This document shows positions 1-9,791 of a stretch of DNA of 64,000 nt, piece by piece. The stretch is from an uncultured Porphyromonadaceae bacterium (GTDB lineage: Bacteria > Bacteroidota > Bacteroidia > Bacteroidales > Muribaculaceae). Both the position numbers and the translations under genes were made by a program. Position 1 is the first letter of the stretch, and each line of letters opens with the position of its first letter. The notes beneath the pieces were generated by a model, which did no database searches, was not told the DNA's origin, and saw nothing but the letters and a program-made list of their open reading frames with translations. The DNA lies in NCBI GenBank assembly GCA_900541865.1, contig UQLO01000001.1, positions 1 to 64,000 on the forward strand. The letters are read 5' to 3'.

Positions 1-421
1 AGGAGGGCGAGCTTCCAGCTCGCAAGCCGCGAAAGGGCCCGCCAACGCATGGACCGAGGCCTTCAGACCGTTGGAGGCCCCAAGGAGGGCGAGCTTCCAG
101 CTCGCAAGCGTCCGCCGGACGCGGACGATACTTACTTTTTCGAAGAGTGTGCGGGAAGGCGGGTGTAGAAAAAAACGGCGATAGAGGGCGGCCACGCCGC
201 CCCGCTTTATGTTAGCTGACGGATTCATCCGTCAGAAAAATTCAGACCCATAATTTGCATCCCATCGGGATGCCGCTCCGAGCCTACAACCGGCAGCTTT
301 CCGCGCACGGGAAGCGGTATCCCCCTGGGATACTGCCCATTTGCCAAAACAATACCACCGGATAAAAAACCAGTAACATCAGGCGGGGCGGCGTTTCGCG
401 ACCCTTTCGCCGGCTTTCGCG

Positions 422-491
422 GCTTGCGAGCTGGAAGCTCGCCCTCCTTGGGCTTCCGCCATTCTACATTTTAAATTCTACATTCTGCATT
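422..491 (+). repeat. 70-base direct repeat, copy 1 (island A)
   Basis: Contains the GCGAGCT-GGA-AGCTCGC hairpin (426-442), a CCCTCCTTGGGCTTCCGCC linker and an AT-rich tail. It matches 531-600 except at position 487. Confidence 0.9.
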
Positions 492-530
492 TAACCCTTA
501 CCGCTCCATGCGTTGGAGGGCCCTTTCGAC

Positions 531-600
531 GCTTGCGAGCTGGAAGCTCGCCCTCCTTGGGCTTCCGCCATTCTACATTTTAAATTCTACATTCTACATT
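531..600 (+). repeat. 70-base direct repeat, copy 2 (island A)
   Basis: Second copy of the unit at 422-491. Its AT-rich tail runs on to the rmuC stop codon at 608-610. Confidence 0.9.
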
Positions 601-607
601 TTAAATT

Positions 608-1846
608 TCACATTTCCAGTTCGGCTGGGGAGGCTTCTTCGTCGGGGAGGAAACGGGCGGGCAGGCCTTTTTTGGCTTTTGCACCGAGTTTGCCGAGTCG
701 TTCGGCTCGTCCGATGAGGTTTCCGGTGCCGGTGGAGAGTTTTTTGAAGGCGTTGTCCCAGCTGTCGCGAGCGGCACTGAGGCTGCGGTCGATGCTTTCC
801 ATGTCTTCGAGGAATCCGCGGAGTTTGTCGAGCATTGCACCGGCCTGACGCGCTATTTCGGCCGCGTTTTGGTTCTGGCGCTCCTGCCGCCACATCTGCT
901 CGACGAGTCGTACCACACCCATAAGGTGGGTAGGGCTGACAATGAGCACATTGGCGGCATAGGCAGTCTGCCAGAGATCATCGCCGCCGAGCTGCATGGC
1001 CGAGAGGTATGCGCCTTCGTGGGGTATGAACATGAGCACGAATTCAACGCGGGCCTCTCCGACGTAGTCCTGATAGTTTTTGTCGCGCAGCTCGGCGATG
1101 TGTTTCTTGACAGATACAATATGTTCCTTGCCGAAGGCGCGACGACGCTCGTCGGAGTCGGCCTCGACCATACGGAGGTATGCCTGGATGGAAACCTTGG
1201 AGTCGACGACTATCTTGCGGCCGTCGGTGTAGTTTATCACCACGTCGGGGCGGAGGCGGCCACCTTCTGCATTGACCGACGACTGGGTGATGAACTCACG
1301 GCCTTCCTGAAGACCGCATCGCTCGAGAATGGTCTGGAGAATCATTTCGCCCCAGTCGCCCTGCACCTTTGAATTGCCTTTGAGGACATCGGTGAGCCGT
1401 CGCGTTTCCTGCCCGATGGTAGCGTTGAGAGCCATAAGATCGCGTATTCGCTCTGCAAGGGCAACTCGCTCGGCGGCGTCGCGCTCGGTGCGCTCGGCGA
1501 AGGTGCGCCGGAAGTTCTCGAAGTTCTCTTTGACGGGCTGAAGGGCACCGGCGATGCCGAGCGAGTTCTGGCGCTGGAGGCTTGCGGCGCTCTCCATAAG
1601 AATCTTGTTGGCCATGCTCTCGAACTGTTCGCGGGCCTGCTGCTCCATGCGTACCTGCACGGCCGAAGTCTGCTCGAGGCGCTCCTGCAGACGGGCGTTT
1701 TCGACGCGCAGAGCCGCCGCCTCGGCCTCGGCGGTGCGCAGGGAGGCGCGGAGAGTGGAAACATTGCGGGCAAGGAAGAAGGCGGTCGTCGCTCCGGCCG
1801 CCAGAGCGACAACAAGCGCTAGGGAAAGAACAATCAAAGCAGTCAT
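608..1846 (-). CDS. rmuC: DNA recombination protein RmuC
   Basis: 412 residues, the normal size for the RmuC family, which limits DNA rearrangements such as inversions and has a predicted PDDEXK-like nuclease core. An N-terminal membrane anchor (about residues 4-26) is followed by a coiled coil (about 28-125) and the RmuC domain (about 130-370). Visible family landmarks are KVQGDWGE, RPDVVINY followed by KIVVDSKV (the likely D...DxK active-site stretch), and SPTHLMGVVRLVEQMW. The gene stands alone on the minus strand, and its stop codon touches the repeat island to the left. The biochemical role of the family is inferred from genetics elsewhere, but the family assignment is firm. Confidence 0.95.
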   Translation of the reverse strand: MTALIVLSLALVVALAAGATTAFFLARNVSTLRASLRTAEAEAAALRVENARLQERLEQTSAVQVRMEQQAREQFESMANKILMESAASLQRQNSLGIAGALQPVKENFENFRRTFAERTERDAAERVALAERIRDLMALNATIGQETRRLTDVLKGNSKVQGDWGEMILQTILERCGLQEGREFITQSSVNAEGGRLRPDVVINYTDGRKIVVDSKVSIQAYLRMVEADSDERRRAFGKEHIVSVKKHIAELRDKNYQDYVGEARVEFVLMFIPHEGAYLSAMQLGGDDLWQTAYAANVLIVSPTHLMGVVRLVEQMWRQERQNQNAAEIARQAGAMLDKLRGFLEDMESIDRSLSAARDSWDNAFKKLSTGTGNLIGRAERLGKLGAKAKKGLPARFLPDEEASPAELEM

Positions 1847-2014
1847 AGCACAAAATTACTCCAAAAGCGCGTGCAAAATAGCGGGTTAAATGTTAATAAA
1901 CGCAAAAAGAACCGACAGCCGATTAAACCCTGACTGCGCCGGGTTGTCAAAAGAACAGTAATAAGACATCAGCGTCCCGGCGCCGAGCATACGCACGGGA
2001 CTCAAAATCGAATG

Positions 2015-2048
2015 AGCGGGAGCCAACGCGGTGAGTTGGCCTCCCGCT
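2015..2048 (-). terminator. Hairpin terminator after the WYL regulator
   Basis: AGCGGGAG/CTCCCGCT plus CCAAC/GTTGG with one bulged base. It overlaps the stop codon of the WYL gene at 2048-2050. A T-rich stretch follows on the minus strand, slightly displaced. Confidence 0.6.
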
Positions 2049-3061
2049 TATACTTTTATATATCTATCTGCGCACCGGCGGAAATTGTCGGCGATTTCGT
2101 CGGCGAGCCACTTCGGGCTGATTACCCGGACGCCATCGCCGAAACCCATCAGCAGTGAAGTCAGCTCCCAGTTGACCCACACATCGAGTTCGAAGGTCAT
2201 AGTGTCGGCATGGGGGTCGGAGGCGACAAGGCGCTGGGAGGCGTGGATTGGCTTGGTGTGGATGTACTGCCCCTGGGAGCCGAAGGTTTTTATGACGACT
2301 TTTGCCTTTCGGAGGGCGTCGTGTTTGGTCACTCCGACAACATCGTCGAAGAAATCGGGTCCGAAGTCGGGGTTGTCGCGATAGGGAATTTCGGGACATT
2401 CTCTGAAGCTCACAATACGGTCGAGGGCCAGATTGAAGAGTTTCATATTGCCGACCTTGGAGCCGAAGACGAACCATCGGTTCCGGTATTCCTTGAGCAG
2501 GTAGGGGTAGAGGGTGAAGAAGCGGGGTTGGCGCGAAGAGAACGACTGATATTCGAAGCAGACAGTGCGCCGGGCGGCAATGAGGTCGTAGAGCGGATTG
2601 AGGTGCTGCAGACCCTTGAGGTTTGGATTGCGCTCAAAGTCTACGATTGGTCGACGGTTTTCGGCCGTGGCAACCTTGTCCTGCAGGCGGTTGACCACGT
2701 CGGCCATGTCGTGGAACCGGTCGAACTCGTCGTACTGGCGGAGCAGGTCGATGGTGCGGTTAAGAACCACCACATCGTGCTGCGACAGGGGCCGGTTGCT
2801 GATCGAATAGTCGGGGTCCGAGTAGCGGTAGTATTTCCGCTGGTAGACCTCGATCGGGGCCTCATAGCCGAGGCGGTCGGAGCGCATCATCTGGATGTCG
2901 AGCTGCACGGTGCGTGTGCTCACCGGATTGGGCTTGCCCTCGTAGTCATAGAGTGCGTCGCTGCAGGCTTCGACAAGGTCCTCCAGGGTCCACCGACGGC
3001 CGGTGTTTCGCAGGCAGCGGTCGATAGTGCGGTATCTCAGAAGTGCGTTTTTGTTCTGCAT
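2048..3061 (-). CDS. WYL-domain transcriptional regulator
   Basis: 337 residues. The N-terminal region (about 1-75) looks like a helix-turn-helix domain, with a TRTVQLDIQMMRSD recognition segment of the DeoR/HTH_11 kind. The middle (about 165-250) is a WYL domain with the YPYLLKEYRNRWFVFG signature. The C-terminus (about 265-335) matches the WCX extension, with LLMGFGDGVRVISP. WYL domains are known to bind nucleic acids or nucleotide-like ligands and to control DNA-damage, RNA-repair and defence genes. The gene is divergent from rtcB, with 102 bases between the start codons, so control of rtcB or of itself is a reasonable inference. Nothing in the sequence proves the target. Confidence 0.9.
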   Translation of the reverse strand: MQNKNALLRYRTIDRCLRNTGRRWTLEDLVEACSDALYDYEGKPNPVSTRTVQLDIQMMRSDRLGYEAPIEVYQRKYYRYSDPDYSISNRPLSQHDVVVLNRTIDLLRQYDEFDRFHDMADVVNRLQDKVATAENRRPIVDFERNPNLKGLQHLNPLYDLIAARRTVCFEYQSFSSRQPRFFTLYPYLLKEYRNRWFVFGSKVGNMKLFNLALDRIVSFRECPEIPYRDNPDFGPDFFDDVVGVTKHDALRKAKVVIKTFGSQGQYIHTKPIHASQRLVASDPHADTMTFELDVWVNWELTSLLMGFGDGVRVISPKWLADEIADNFRRCADRYIKV

Positions 3062-3128
3062 GGCATTTTTTTGAGGGTAAAATTACAACATTTTTCGTAC
3101 TACGCAAAACCATTGCGCACTTGCCCTC

Positions 3129-3136
3129 TAATTTTG
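3129..3136 (+). promoter_or_regulatory. Possible -7 element for rtcB
   Basis: TAATTTTG fits the Bacteroidetes TAnnTTTG -7 consensus 27 bases before the rtcB ATG. I see no TTG at the usual 19-20 base spacing, so the promoter may be weak or depend on an activator. Confidence 0.45.
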
Positions 3137-3163
3137 CGCCATAAACATAAAAAACACGCAAAA

Positions 3164-4420
3164 ATGAAGACAATAGCAGGCCACGACGTGAAGATATTCA
3201 CCGACAACATCGAAGACACCGCCCTCGAGCAGATCGAAAAGTTGCTCGCCATCGACGTGTTCGCCGACAAAAAAATCCGCATCATGCCCGACGTCCACGC
3301 CGGCGCGGGCTGCGTGATCGGCTTCACGGGCAACTTGGGCGACAAGGTGATACCCAACATAGTAGGCGTCGACATCGGCTGCGGAATGCGTGTGGTCAAT
3401 CTGGGCAAAAACGGCCCTGTCGACTTCCACGCCTTCAATGAGCACATCCTGGCCAACATTCCTTCCGGAATGGACGTGCGCGAGGCCAAAGACGGCTTCA
3501 AGCAGCTCAGCGGGGCCGAGCTCGATATTTACCAGGAGGCCAAGAAGCTCGTGGCCGAAATGCGCTGCTACCGCGAGCTCAAAAACGCCCCTCGCATCAA
3601 CAAATCCATCGGCTCGCTCGGCGGAGGCAACCACTTTATCGAGCTCGACCTCGACGATGCGGGCAATCTCTATCTGGTGGTCCACACCGGGTCGCGCAAT
3701 CTGGGCAAGCAGGTGGCCGACATCTACCAACACCGCGCCATCAAGCACCTCACCGATGGCGCCGACGAACTCGAGGAAAACATCAAGAAACTCATCGAGG
3801 ACTACAAAGCAGCCGGCCGACGAGCTGAAATTGAGACCACAATAAAGAAGCTGCGCAGCCGGTTCCGCAACAAGATGCCCACGCTGCCGCCTGACCTGTG
3901 CTACCTTGAAAGGGCTGGCCGCGAAGACTATCTGCACGACATGCGGCTTGCCCAGCGCTGGGCAGTACTCAACCGGCGCCTCATCGTCATGCTGCTACTC
4001 AAATTCTTCCCCGAGGCCTCCGTAGTCGAGGAGTTTGAAAGCATCCACAATTATATCAGCGACGACAACACCATTCGCAAAGGAGCCATCTCGGCCGCCG
4101 AGGGCGAGCGCTGCATCATCCCTCTGAATATGCGCGACGGCTCACTGATATGCACCGGCAAGGGAAATGCCGACTGGAACTGCTCTGCGCCCCACGGCGC
4201 AGGGCGCGTGCTGAGCCGCGCCCAGGCCTACGCCCGCATCAGCATGGACGACTTCCGGGACTCCATGAAAGGCATATACTCCGAGAGCGTCAACGACTTT
4301 ACGCGCGACGAATCGCCCATGGTCTACAAGCCGGCCGAAGAAATCATCGCCAACATCGGTCCTACAGTAAGCATCGACGCCATGATCCGGCCGGTCTTCA
4401 ACTTCAAGGCATCCCGCTGA
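3164..4420 (+). CDS. rtcB: RNA-splicing ligase RtcB
   Basis: 418 residues from the ATG at 3164; the open frame runs further upstream but homology begins at MKTIAGHDVKIF. RtcB joins 2',3'-cyclic phosphate or 3'-phosphate RNA ends to 5'-OH ends using GTP and Mn2+. Metal-binding and catalytic landmarks are present: MPDVHAGAGCVIG (His45), VDIGCGMR (Cys73), GGNHFIEL, HTGSRNLG, and the guanylylation segment APHGAGRVLSR with the catalytic His. There is no rtcA cyclase or archease nearby. The only partner is the divergent WYL regulator, an arrangement that recalls the dedicated regulator of rtc operons in proteobacteria. Function is confident; the physiological RNA substrate (tRNA, rRNA or damage repair) is unknown. 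Confidence 0.95.
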   Translation: MKTIAGHDVKIFTDNIEDTALEQIEKLLAIDVFADKKIRIMPDVHAGAGCVIGFTGNLGDKVIPNIVGVDIGCGMRVVNLGKNGPVDFHAFNEHILANIPSGMDVREAKDGFKQLSGAELDIYQEAKKLVAEMRCYRELKNAPRINKSIGSLGGGNHFIELDLDDAGNLYLVVHTGSRNLGKQVADIYQHRAIKHLTDGADELEENIKKLIEDYKAAGRRAEIETTIKKLRSRFRNKMPTLPPDLCYLERAGREDYLHDMRLAQRWAVLNRRLIVMLLLKFFPEASVVEEFESIHNYISDDNTIRKGAISAAEGERCIIPLNMRDGSLICTGKGNADWNCSAPHGAGRVLSRAQAYARISMDDFRDSMKGIYSESVNDFTRDESPMVYKPAEEIIANIGPTVSIDAMIRPVFNFKASR

Positions 4421-4472
4421 CAGCCGGGAGCCGACGCGGCGGAGGCTTTTCATACAATGTTATATCCTACTA

Positions 4473-4503
4473 TTGGGACGAAGTGGCAAAAGCACTAATT
4501 TTG
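4473..4503 (+). promoter_or_regulatory. Bacteroidetes-type promoter for the acetyltransferase
   Basis: TTG at 4473-4475, a 20-base spacer, then TAATTTTG at 4496-4503. The ATG lies 41 bases further on at 4545. Confidence 0.75.
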
Positions 4504-4544
4504 CAGAGTAAAAAATCATCTTTTCGCATTCAAAATACCAAAAT

Positions 4545-5108
4545 ATGCTCACCACCGAGAAAGAAAAAATGCTTCGCGGCGAACTATACGACGCCAACAA
4601 CGACGCAGCCCTCATCGCCGAACGCAAGCGGTGCAAAACCCTGCTTCACGAAGTCAACAGCCTCTCGCCCGAGCACGATGCGCGCCGCCACGAGTTGCTT
4701 CGCGGCATCTTAGGAGCCCACAAGGGCAATTTCATCATCGAGTCGCCATTCCACTGCGACTACGGCTACAATATTTCGCTGGGCGAGAACTTCTATATGA
4801 ACGTGAACTGCGTGATACTCGACGAAGCTAAGGTGACATTCGGCGACAACGTGTTCGTCGCTCCCGGCTGCGGCTTCTACACCGCCGGACATCCCTTCGA
4901 CATCGCCGTCCGCAACGCCGGGCTGGAATACGCCAAGCCCATCACCGTGGGCAACAACGTGTGGATCGGCGGCAACGTAGTCGTTCTACCCGGAGTGACC
5001 ATCGGCGACGGCTGCGTTGTCGGCGCCGGCAGCGTGGTCACCCACGATATTCCCGCCTGCAGCCTCGCCGTCGGCAATCCCTGCCGAGTAATCCGCAAAC
5101 TCTCCTGA
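4545..5108 (+). CDS. maa: Sugar O-acetyltransferase (maltose/galactoside acetyltransferase family)
   Basis: 187 residues. It has the N-terminal Mac domain (about 5-58, EKEKMLRGELYDANND) and a left-handed beta helix of hexapeptide repeats (about 62-183). The catalytic His is in FYTAGHPFD (His116), and the acetyl-CoA loop is VWIGGNVVVLPGVTIG. Members move acetyl from acetyl-CoA to maltose, glucose or galactosides, probably to detoxify or mark unmetabolised sugars. It is preceded by its own promoter and is not obviously in an operon. Exact sugar specificity cannot be read from sequence. Confidence 0.92.
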   Translation: MLTTEKEKMLRGELYDANNDAALIAERKRCKTLLHEVNSLSPEHDARRHELLRGILGAHKGNFIIESPFHCDYGYNISLGENFYMNVNCVILDEAKVTFGDNVFVAPGCGFYTAGHPFDIAVRNAGLEYAKPITVGNNVWIGGNVVVLPGVTIGDGCVVGAGSVVTHDIPACSLAVGNPCRVIRKLS

Positions 5109-5152
5109 GTTCATCCTGAGGCGTTTTGTCCCGCTACCGGGTTCCCGGCTTT

Positions 5153-7432
5153 TCACAGGGGCGCGGGAGCCGCTTTCTTGCGGCTGCTGAAATTGCTGTC
5201 GATGAGTTTGGCGTAAGCGCGCAGATATTTACGAATGCCCGAAACCATTTCCTGAGTCTCCTGCAGGAGATTCAGATAGACATATACCACCGTCATCGCG
5301 TCGGGATTGCCCTCGCGCAGATGTGTGTAGAGATTGTGATAGGTTTCGGAGAGCCGGTCCTTGATTTCGTCGCAGTGGCGCCGCAGTTCGTCGACGGCCT
5401 CGGGAGCGTTTTCGGCCATCATCTGCAGGGTGTCGCCCAAGAGCACATCGATACGGGTGCGCAACCGGTCGAACTCCGCCACATACTGAGCGGGCAGCGG
5501 CCGGAAGTTGTTCTCTACGTGCTCGCGGCAAGCCTCGTTGATACGTCGCAGGTTATATAGTATGCTCATACAGCATTGGTTTGAGAGATGGAACCAGGCG
5601 CTTTTCTCGATGGCCTTTTCGGGCGTGATCAGGCGCAGGCAGAGAGTTTCCTTGCGGCGGGTGCTTTTGAGAATACTTTTTTGCTGAATCAGCTTTTGTT
5701 CGAGTTTGCCCAGTGTCTTTGCGTTGTCTTCGATGAAGGCGGTGGTCATGGTGTCGTAGCCGTCGCGGGCGAAAACGAGAAAATTGGATTGCTGCTCCAG
5801 AATATAGACCTTTAGCAGCGGCCAGACGTTTTCTTTTTCTTTGGTGGCCAGAATGGTCTGGAAGAGAGTGTCGCCGGCCTCATCGGCTTTCTTGCGGCTG
5901 AAGCGTCGATTGCTGCGCACGATGAGAGCCACGGTGAGCACGCCGAGGGCTATCATGACCCAATGTCCTCCGAAGTGCATCACCAACACGATGATACCGG
6001 CTCCGATGAAAGCCGCGCCGGCTGTGATGAACCATCCACCGATAACGGAGATTACACCCGTGATACGGAAAACAGCGCTTTCGCGCCCCCAGGCCCTGTC
6101 GGCAAGCGAAGTACCCATGGCTACCATAAAGGTGACGAAGGTAGTCGACAGCGGAAGTTTCAACGAGGTGCCGATGGCGATGAGAGCTCCGGCAAGAACG
6201 AGATTGACCGAGCCTCGGATGAGGTCGAATGCGGCTCCCGGCTCCATTATCATTTCGTCGGAATTGAAACGACGGCGGAACCAGAGGCGAACCCGCAGCG
6301 GCGTGTGCTCGCGGACCTGAGTAATGGCCGAGAGCGACCATCGCACCAGCCGACGGGCAATACGCGAAGAGCCGAACATTTCGTCGCCGCCGCTTTGGCT
6401 GCCCAGGCCGATTTCGGTCTTCGACACGTTCTGAGCCTTCCTTGAAGTTGCAAGCGACACTACCATAACCGCTCCGGCCCCGATAAGAAAATAAACCGGG
6501 GTATTTGCCGGACCATTGAGCGAGCCCATAAGGAACCCCCGGGCATCGCCGGTGCCATTGGCGATATAATCCTGATAGGAAGCCAGTCCGCTCAGCGGCA
6601 CACCAATGAAATTCACAAGGTCGTTTCCGGCAAAGGCCATCGCCAGCGCGAAGGTGCCCATCAGCACAATGACCTTGAGAACATTCACTTTCAGCGCATG
6701 GAGCAACTGCATCAGCACTGTGAAAAAAGCAAAGCATCCGACGAGAATCACACCGGTGTTGCTCTTTATCCACCCTTTCACCTCCGGTGTCATAAAGGCG
6801 AGATTGCCTGCGCCTTTGATAAGCAGGAAGTAGACTATAGCCGTGGCGCAAATGCCTCCGAAAATACCTATTTTCCACTTCAGGCGGCTGCGGTAGTTGA
6901 AGGAGAAAATCATCCTCGACAAAAACTGCACTATAGTTCCGAAAACGAATGCAATGGCCACCGAAAGGAAAATGCCCAGTATCACCGAAAGGGCCTTTTC
7001 GGTGTTGAGAAGGTCGTTGAACCCAAGGTCTATGCCTCCGGCCATTTTTATCAACGCAACCACGAAGGTGGCGCCCAGCAGTTCAAAAACCATCGAAACC
7101 GTGGTCGAGGTCGGCATGCCCAACGAATTGAAAATATCGAGCAGAATGACGTCGGTGACCATAACGGCCATGAAGATGCATATAAGATCGTAGAACGAAA
7201 AATGCTCGGGCCGGAAAATGCCATGGCGGGCGATATCCATCATGCCGTTGCTCATTGCGGCGCCGATAAAAACTCCTATCGAAGCCACGATGATTATCCG
7301 CTTGAAGGACGCCGCCTTGGTTCCTATGGCGGAATTAAGAAAATTGACGGCATCGTTGCTGACGCCCACCGACAAATCGAATATCGCCAGCAAGAAGAGA
7401 AAGATTATTACCCCGGGAAAAATAAGATCCAT
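5153..7432 (-). CDS. Inorganic phosphate permease (PiT family) with PhoU-like C-terminal domain
   Basis: 759 residues, much longer than a plain PiT permease (about 400-500). The membrane part has the two PiT signatures in inverted topology: GVSNDAVNFLNSAIG near residue 25 and TSLKLPLSTTFVTFMVAMG near residue 425. After the last membrane segments (about residue 510) comes a roughly 240-residue soluble helical domain resembling PhoU/DUF47 proteins, a common fusion in Bacteroidetes. It should import phosphate with H+ or Na+, with the soluble part possibly gating transport. It is divergent from a response regulator/kinase pair (135-base gap), which suggests, but does not prove, phosphate-responsive control. 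Confidence 0.92.
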   Translation of the reverse strand: MDLIFPGVIIFLFLLAIFDLSVGVSNDAVNFLNSAIGTKAASFKRIIIVASIGVFIGAAMSNGMMDIARHGIFRPEHFSFYDLICIFMAVMVTDVILLDIFNSLGMPTSTTVSMVFELLGATFVVALIKMAGGIDLGFNDLLNTEKALSVILGIFLSVAIAFVFGTIVQFLSRMIFSFNYRSRLKWKIGIFGGICATAIVYFLLIKGAGNLAFMTPEVKGWIKSNTGVILVGCFAFFTVLMQLLHALKVNVLKVIVLMGTFALAMAFAGNDLVNFIGVPLSGLASYQDYIANGTGDARGFLMGSLNGPANTPVYFLIGAGAVMVVSLATSRKAQNVSKTEIGLGSQSGGDEMFGSSRIARRLVRWSLSAITQVREHTPLRVRLWFRRRFNSDEMIMEPGAAFDLIRGSVNLVLAGALIAIGTSLKLPLSTTFVTFMVAMGTSLADRAWGRESAVFRITGVISVIGGWFITAGAAFIGAGIIVLVMHFGGHWVMIALGVLTVALIVRSNRRFSRKKADEAGDTLFQTILATKEKENVWPLLKVYILEQQSNFLVFARDGYDTMTTAFIEDNAKTLGKLEQKLIQQKSILKSTRRKETLCLRLITPEKAIEKSAWFHLSNQCCMSILYNLRRINEACREHVENNFRPLPAQYVAEFDRLRTRIDVLLGDTLQMMAENAPEAVDELRRHCDEIKDRLSETYHNLYTHLREGNPDAMTVVYVYLNLLQETQEMVSGIRKYLRAYAKLIDSNFSSRKKAAPAPL

Positions 7433-7532
7433 TATATTGTCCGTTTTTTGTTTTCGGGTGCAAAATAACGAAGGGCCGGTTTCATAAAAGTTTTCAAATT
7501 ATTAAGTTTTCATTAAATGTGGCTTGAGCCCG

Positions 7533-7563
7533 TTGACAACAGTCGGACAAATGACTAAATTTG
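7533..7563 (+). promoter_or_regulatory. Promoter of the response regulator, -7 element 4 bases from the ATG
   Basis: TTG at 7533-7535, a 20-base spacer, then TAAATTTG at 7556-7563. The ATG is at 7568, so transcription would start at or very near the start codon (leaderless or nearly so). Confidence 0.7.
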
Positions 7564-7567
7564 CAAT

Positions 7568-8243
<676 letters not shown>

Positions 8244-8260
<17 letters not shown>

Positions 8261-9686
8261 ACTCAATTACCCCAAGCGCCTTTTTGTTTGGCTCTTGGGT
8301 TACTCCCTGCTCCTGGTTGGATGCTTCGTTATTTTCCAGTACCATCGCGAAAAAGAATTCAAATCGGCCGAGCTCAACGCTCGTCTACAAGGCATAAACG
8401 CCGAAATTCTTTCCGGACTGGCCCACGGCGATACCATTGTTTCCTGCGTGGCCGGTTTTCCCGACTTGCGAATAAGCGTGATCAATGCGGACGGCACCGT
8501 GGTCTTCGACAATCTCCTTGACAAAATGCCTTCCGGGAACCATCTCCACCGCGAGGAAATCAAAGAGGCTCTCGCCACCGGCGAAGGCTTCACCGTGCGC
8601 CGCCACAGCGAGAGCACCGGCGAGACCTACTTCTATTCTGCGACCCGGGGCGACGACGGCGAAATTGTGCGTACTGCCGTGCCCTACTCGGTCTCTTTGG
8701 GCGAGTTGCTACAGGCCGACTTCAGTTTTATCCGCATCATGGGTGCCGTCACTCTGGTGATGTGCATTTTGGGATATATCGCCACGCGACGCGTCGGTCA
8801 GCACATCCTCAGGCTGAATCTTTTTGCCGAAAAAGCCGAGCGCGGTGAAAAAATATACCACACCGAGCCCTTCCCCAACGATGAACTGGGGTCTATCTCC
8901 AACCACATTGTGCGACTCTACGCTTCGCTGCAGCAGGCCATCGCCGACCGCGACGCCCAGCATCGTGCCGCAATCCATGAACAAAAGGAAAAAGAACGCA
9001 TCAAAAAACAATTGACCAACAACATAAATCATGAACTGAAGACACCGGTGGCTTCAATCGAAGTTTGCGTGGAGTCGTTGATCGACCATCCCGAAATGTC
9101 CGAAGCCAAACGACGCGATTTTCTCGCTCGTTGCCTCTCCAATGTGGAAAGGCTCAAGCGGCTACTCAACGACGTGTCGCTCATCACGCGGATGGACGAC
9201 GGGCCGGCCTCCATTGCCAAAGAAAATCTCGATTTGGCCGACATCATCGCTGAAGTGGTTGATGATTCACTCCCGGCAGCCGAGCGTAAGAATATTTCTA
9301 TTTGCAATAAGGTGCAAAACTCTATTATGGTCGTCGGCAACCGGTCGCTTCTTGCCTCTGTTTTTCAAAACCTCATCGACAACGCCGTGGCCTACAGCGG
9401 AGGCAACCGCATCGACATCAGCGCCAAGCATTTGAACCGCCAAACCATTGCGATTGAATTCCGCGACAATGGTTGCGGCATTCCCGACGAACACCTGCCG
9501 CGCATCTTCGAACGCTTTTACCGAATCGACAAAGGCCGAAGCCGCGCCGCCGGCGGTACCGGCCTCGGCCTGGCGATTGTCAAAAACGCTATCCTCCTCC
9601 ATGGCGGCTCCATAACCGCAGCCAACGGCCCCGACGGCGGTCTGCTTTTCAATATATCTTTGCCCGTCGAGTCGGATCCCGCTTAG
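8244..9686 (+). CDS. Membrane sensor histidine kinase, partner of the preceding regulator
   Basis: 480 residues. Two membrane helices (about 13-33 and 163-182) flank an extracytoplasmic sensor region of about 130 residues. The phosphoacceptor His263 lies in NINHELKTP. The ATP-binding domain has an N box (NLIDNAVAYS), a G1 box (DNGCGIPD), the F box (FERFYRID) and a G2 box (GGTGLGLAIVK). The ORF begins inside the regulator gene (17-base overlap). The sensor region has no recognisable ligand domain. By context it could respond to phosphate, but the paired kinase at 34913-36397 has no such neighbour, so this remains a guess. Confidence 0.93.
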
Positions 9687-9791
9687 AGCCGCCCTCATAA
9701 GCAATGTTAATAAAAGCATAAAGTTTATGAAACATTTTTGAAACAGCCGTCCGGTAACTTTGCAGCCTGAGCTACTCATTGTTATTCGCTG

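Larger units (their letters stand above)
1..607. repeat. Composite intergenic island A: nested inverted repeats and 7-3-7 hairpins
   Basis: No credible gene. About 53 bases at 1-52 recur inverted at 505-557 with few differences, and a second, inner pair lies at about 79-107 and 422-451. Two near-identical 70-base direct copies lie at 422-491 and 531-600 (one mismatch seen, 487 versus 596). Hairpins, mostly 7 bp arms with a 3-base loop: 7-23 and 89-105 (GCGAGCT/AGCTCGC, loop TCC), 108-122 (GCGTCCG-C-CGGACGC), 186-202 (GGGCGGC-CAC-GCCGCCC), 216-235 (CTGACGGAT-TC-ATCCGTCAG), 257-273 (GCATCCC-ATC-GGGATGC), 317-333 (GTATCCC-CCT-GGGATAC), 426-442 and 535-551 (same arms, loop GGA). AT-rich tails of TTCTACATTTTAAA type follow at about 462-492 and 571-607; the last abuts the rmuC stop codon. 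The left edge may extend beyond the window. Confidence 0.85.

Noticed and set aside
1..607. Considered as a CRISPR or tRNA/rRNA remnant
   Set aside because: Repeats are of mixed type without regular spacers, and no tRNA or rRNA fold or sequence is present.
513..848. Short plus-strand frames over the rmuC 3' end and repeats
   Set aside because: Composed of repeat translation and rmuC antisense; no conserved domain.
2210..3163. N-terminal extension of the rtcB frame
   Set aside because: Lies antisense to the WYL gene; RtcB homology and a -7 element place the start at 3164.
9737..9762. Promoter for the PAP2 gene (TTTG ... TAACTTTG)
   Set aside because: Spacer is only 14 bases, well short of the usual 19-20, so not listed as a feature.
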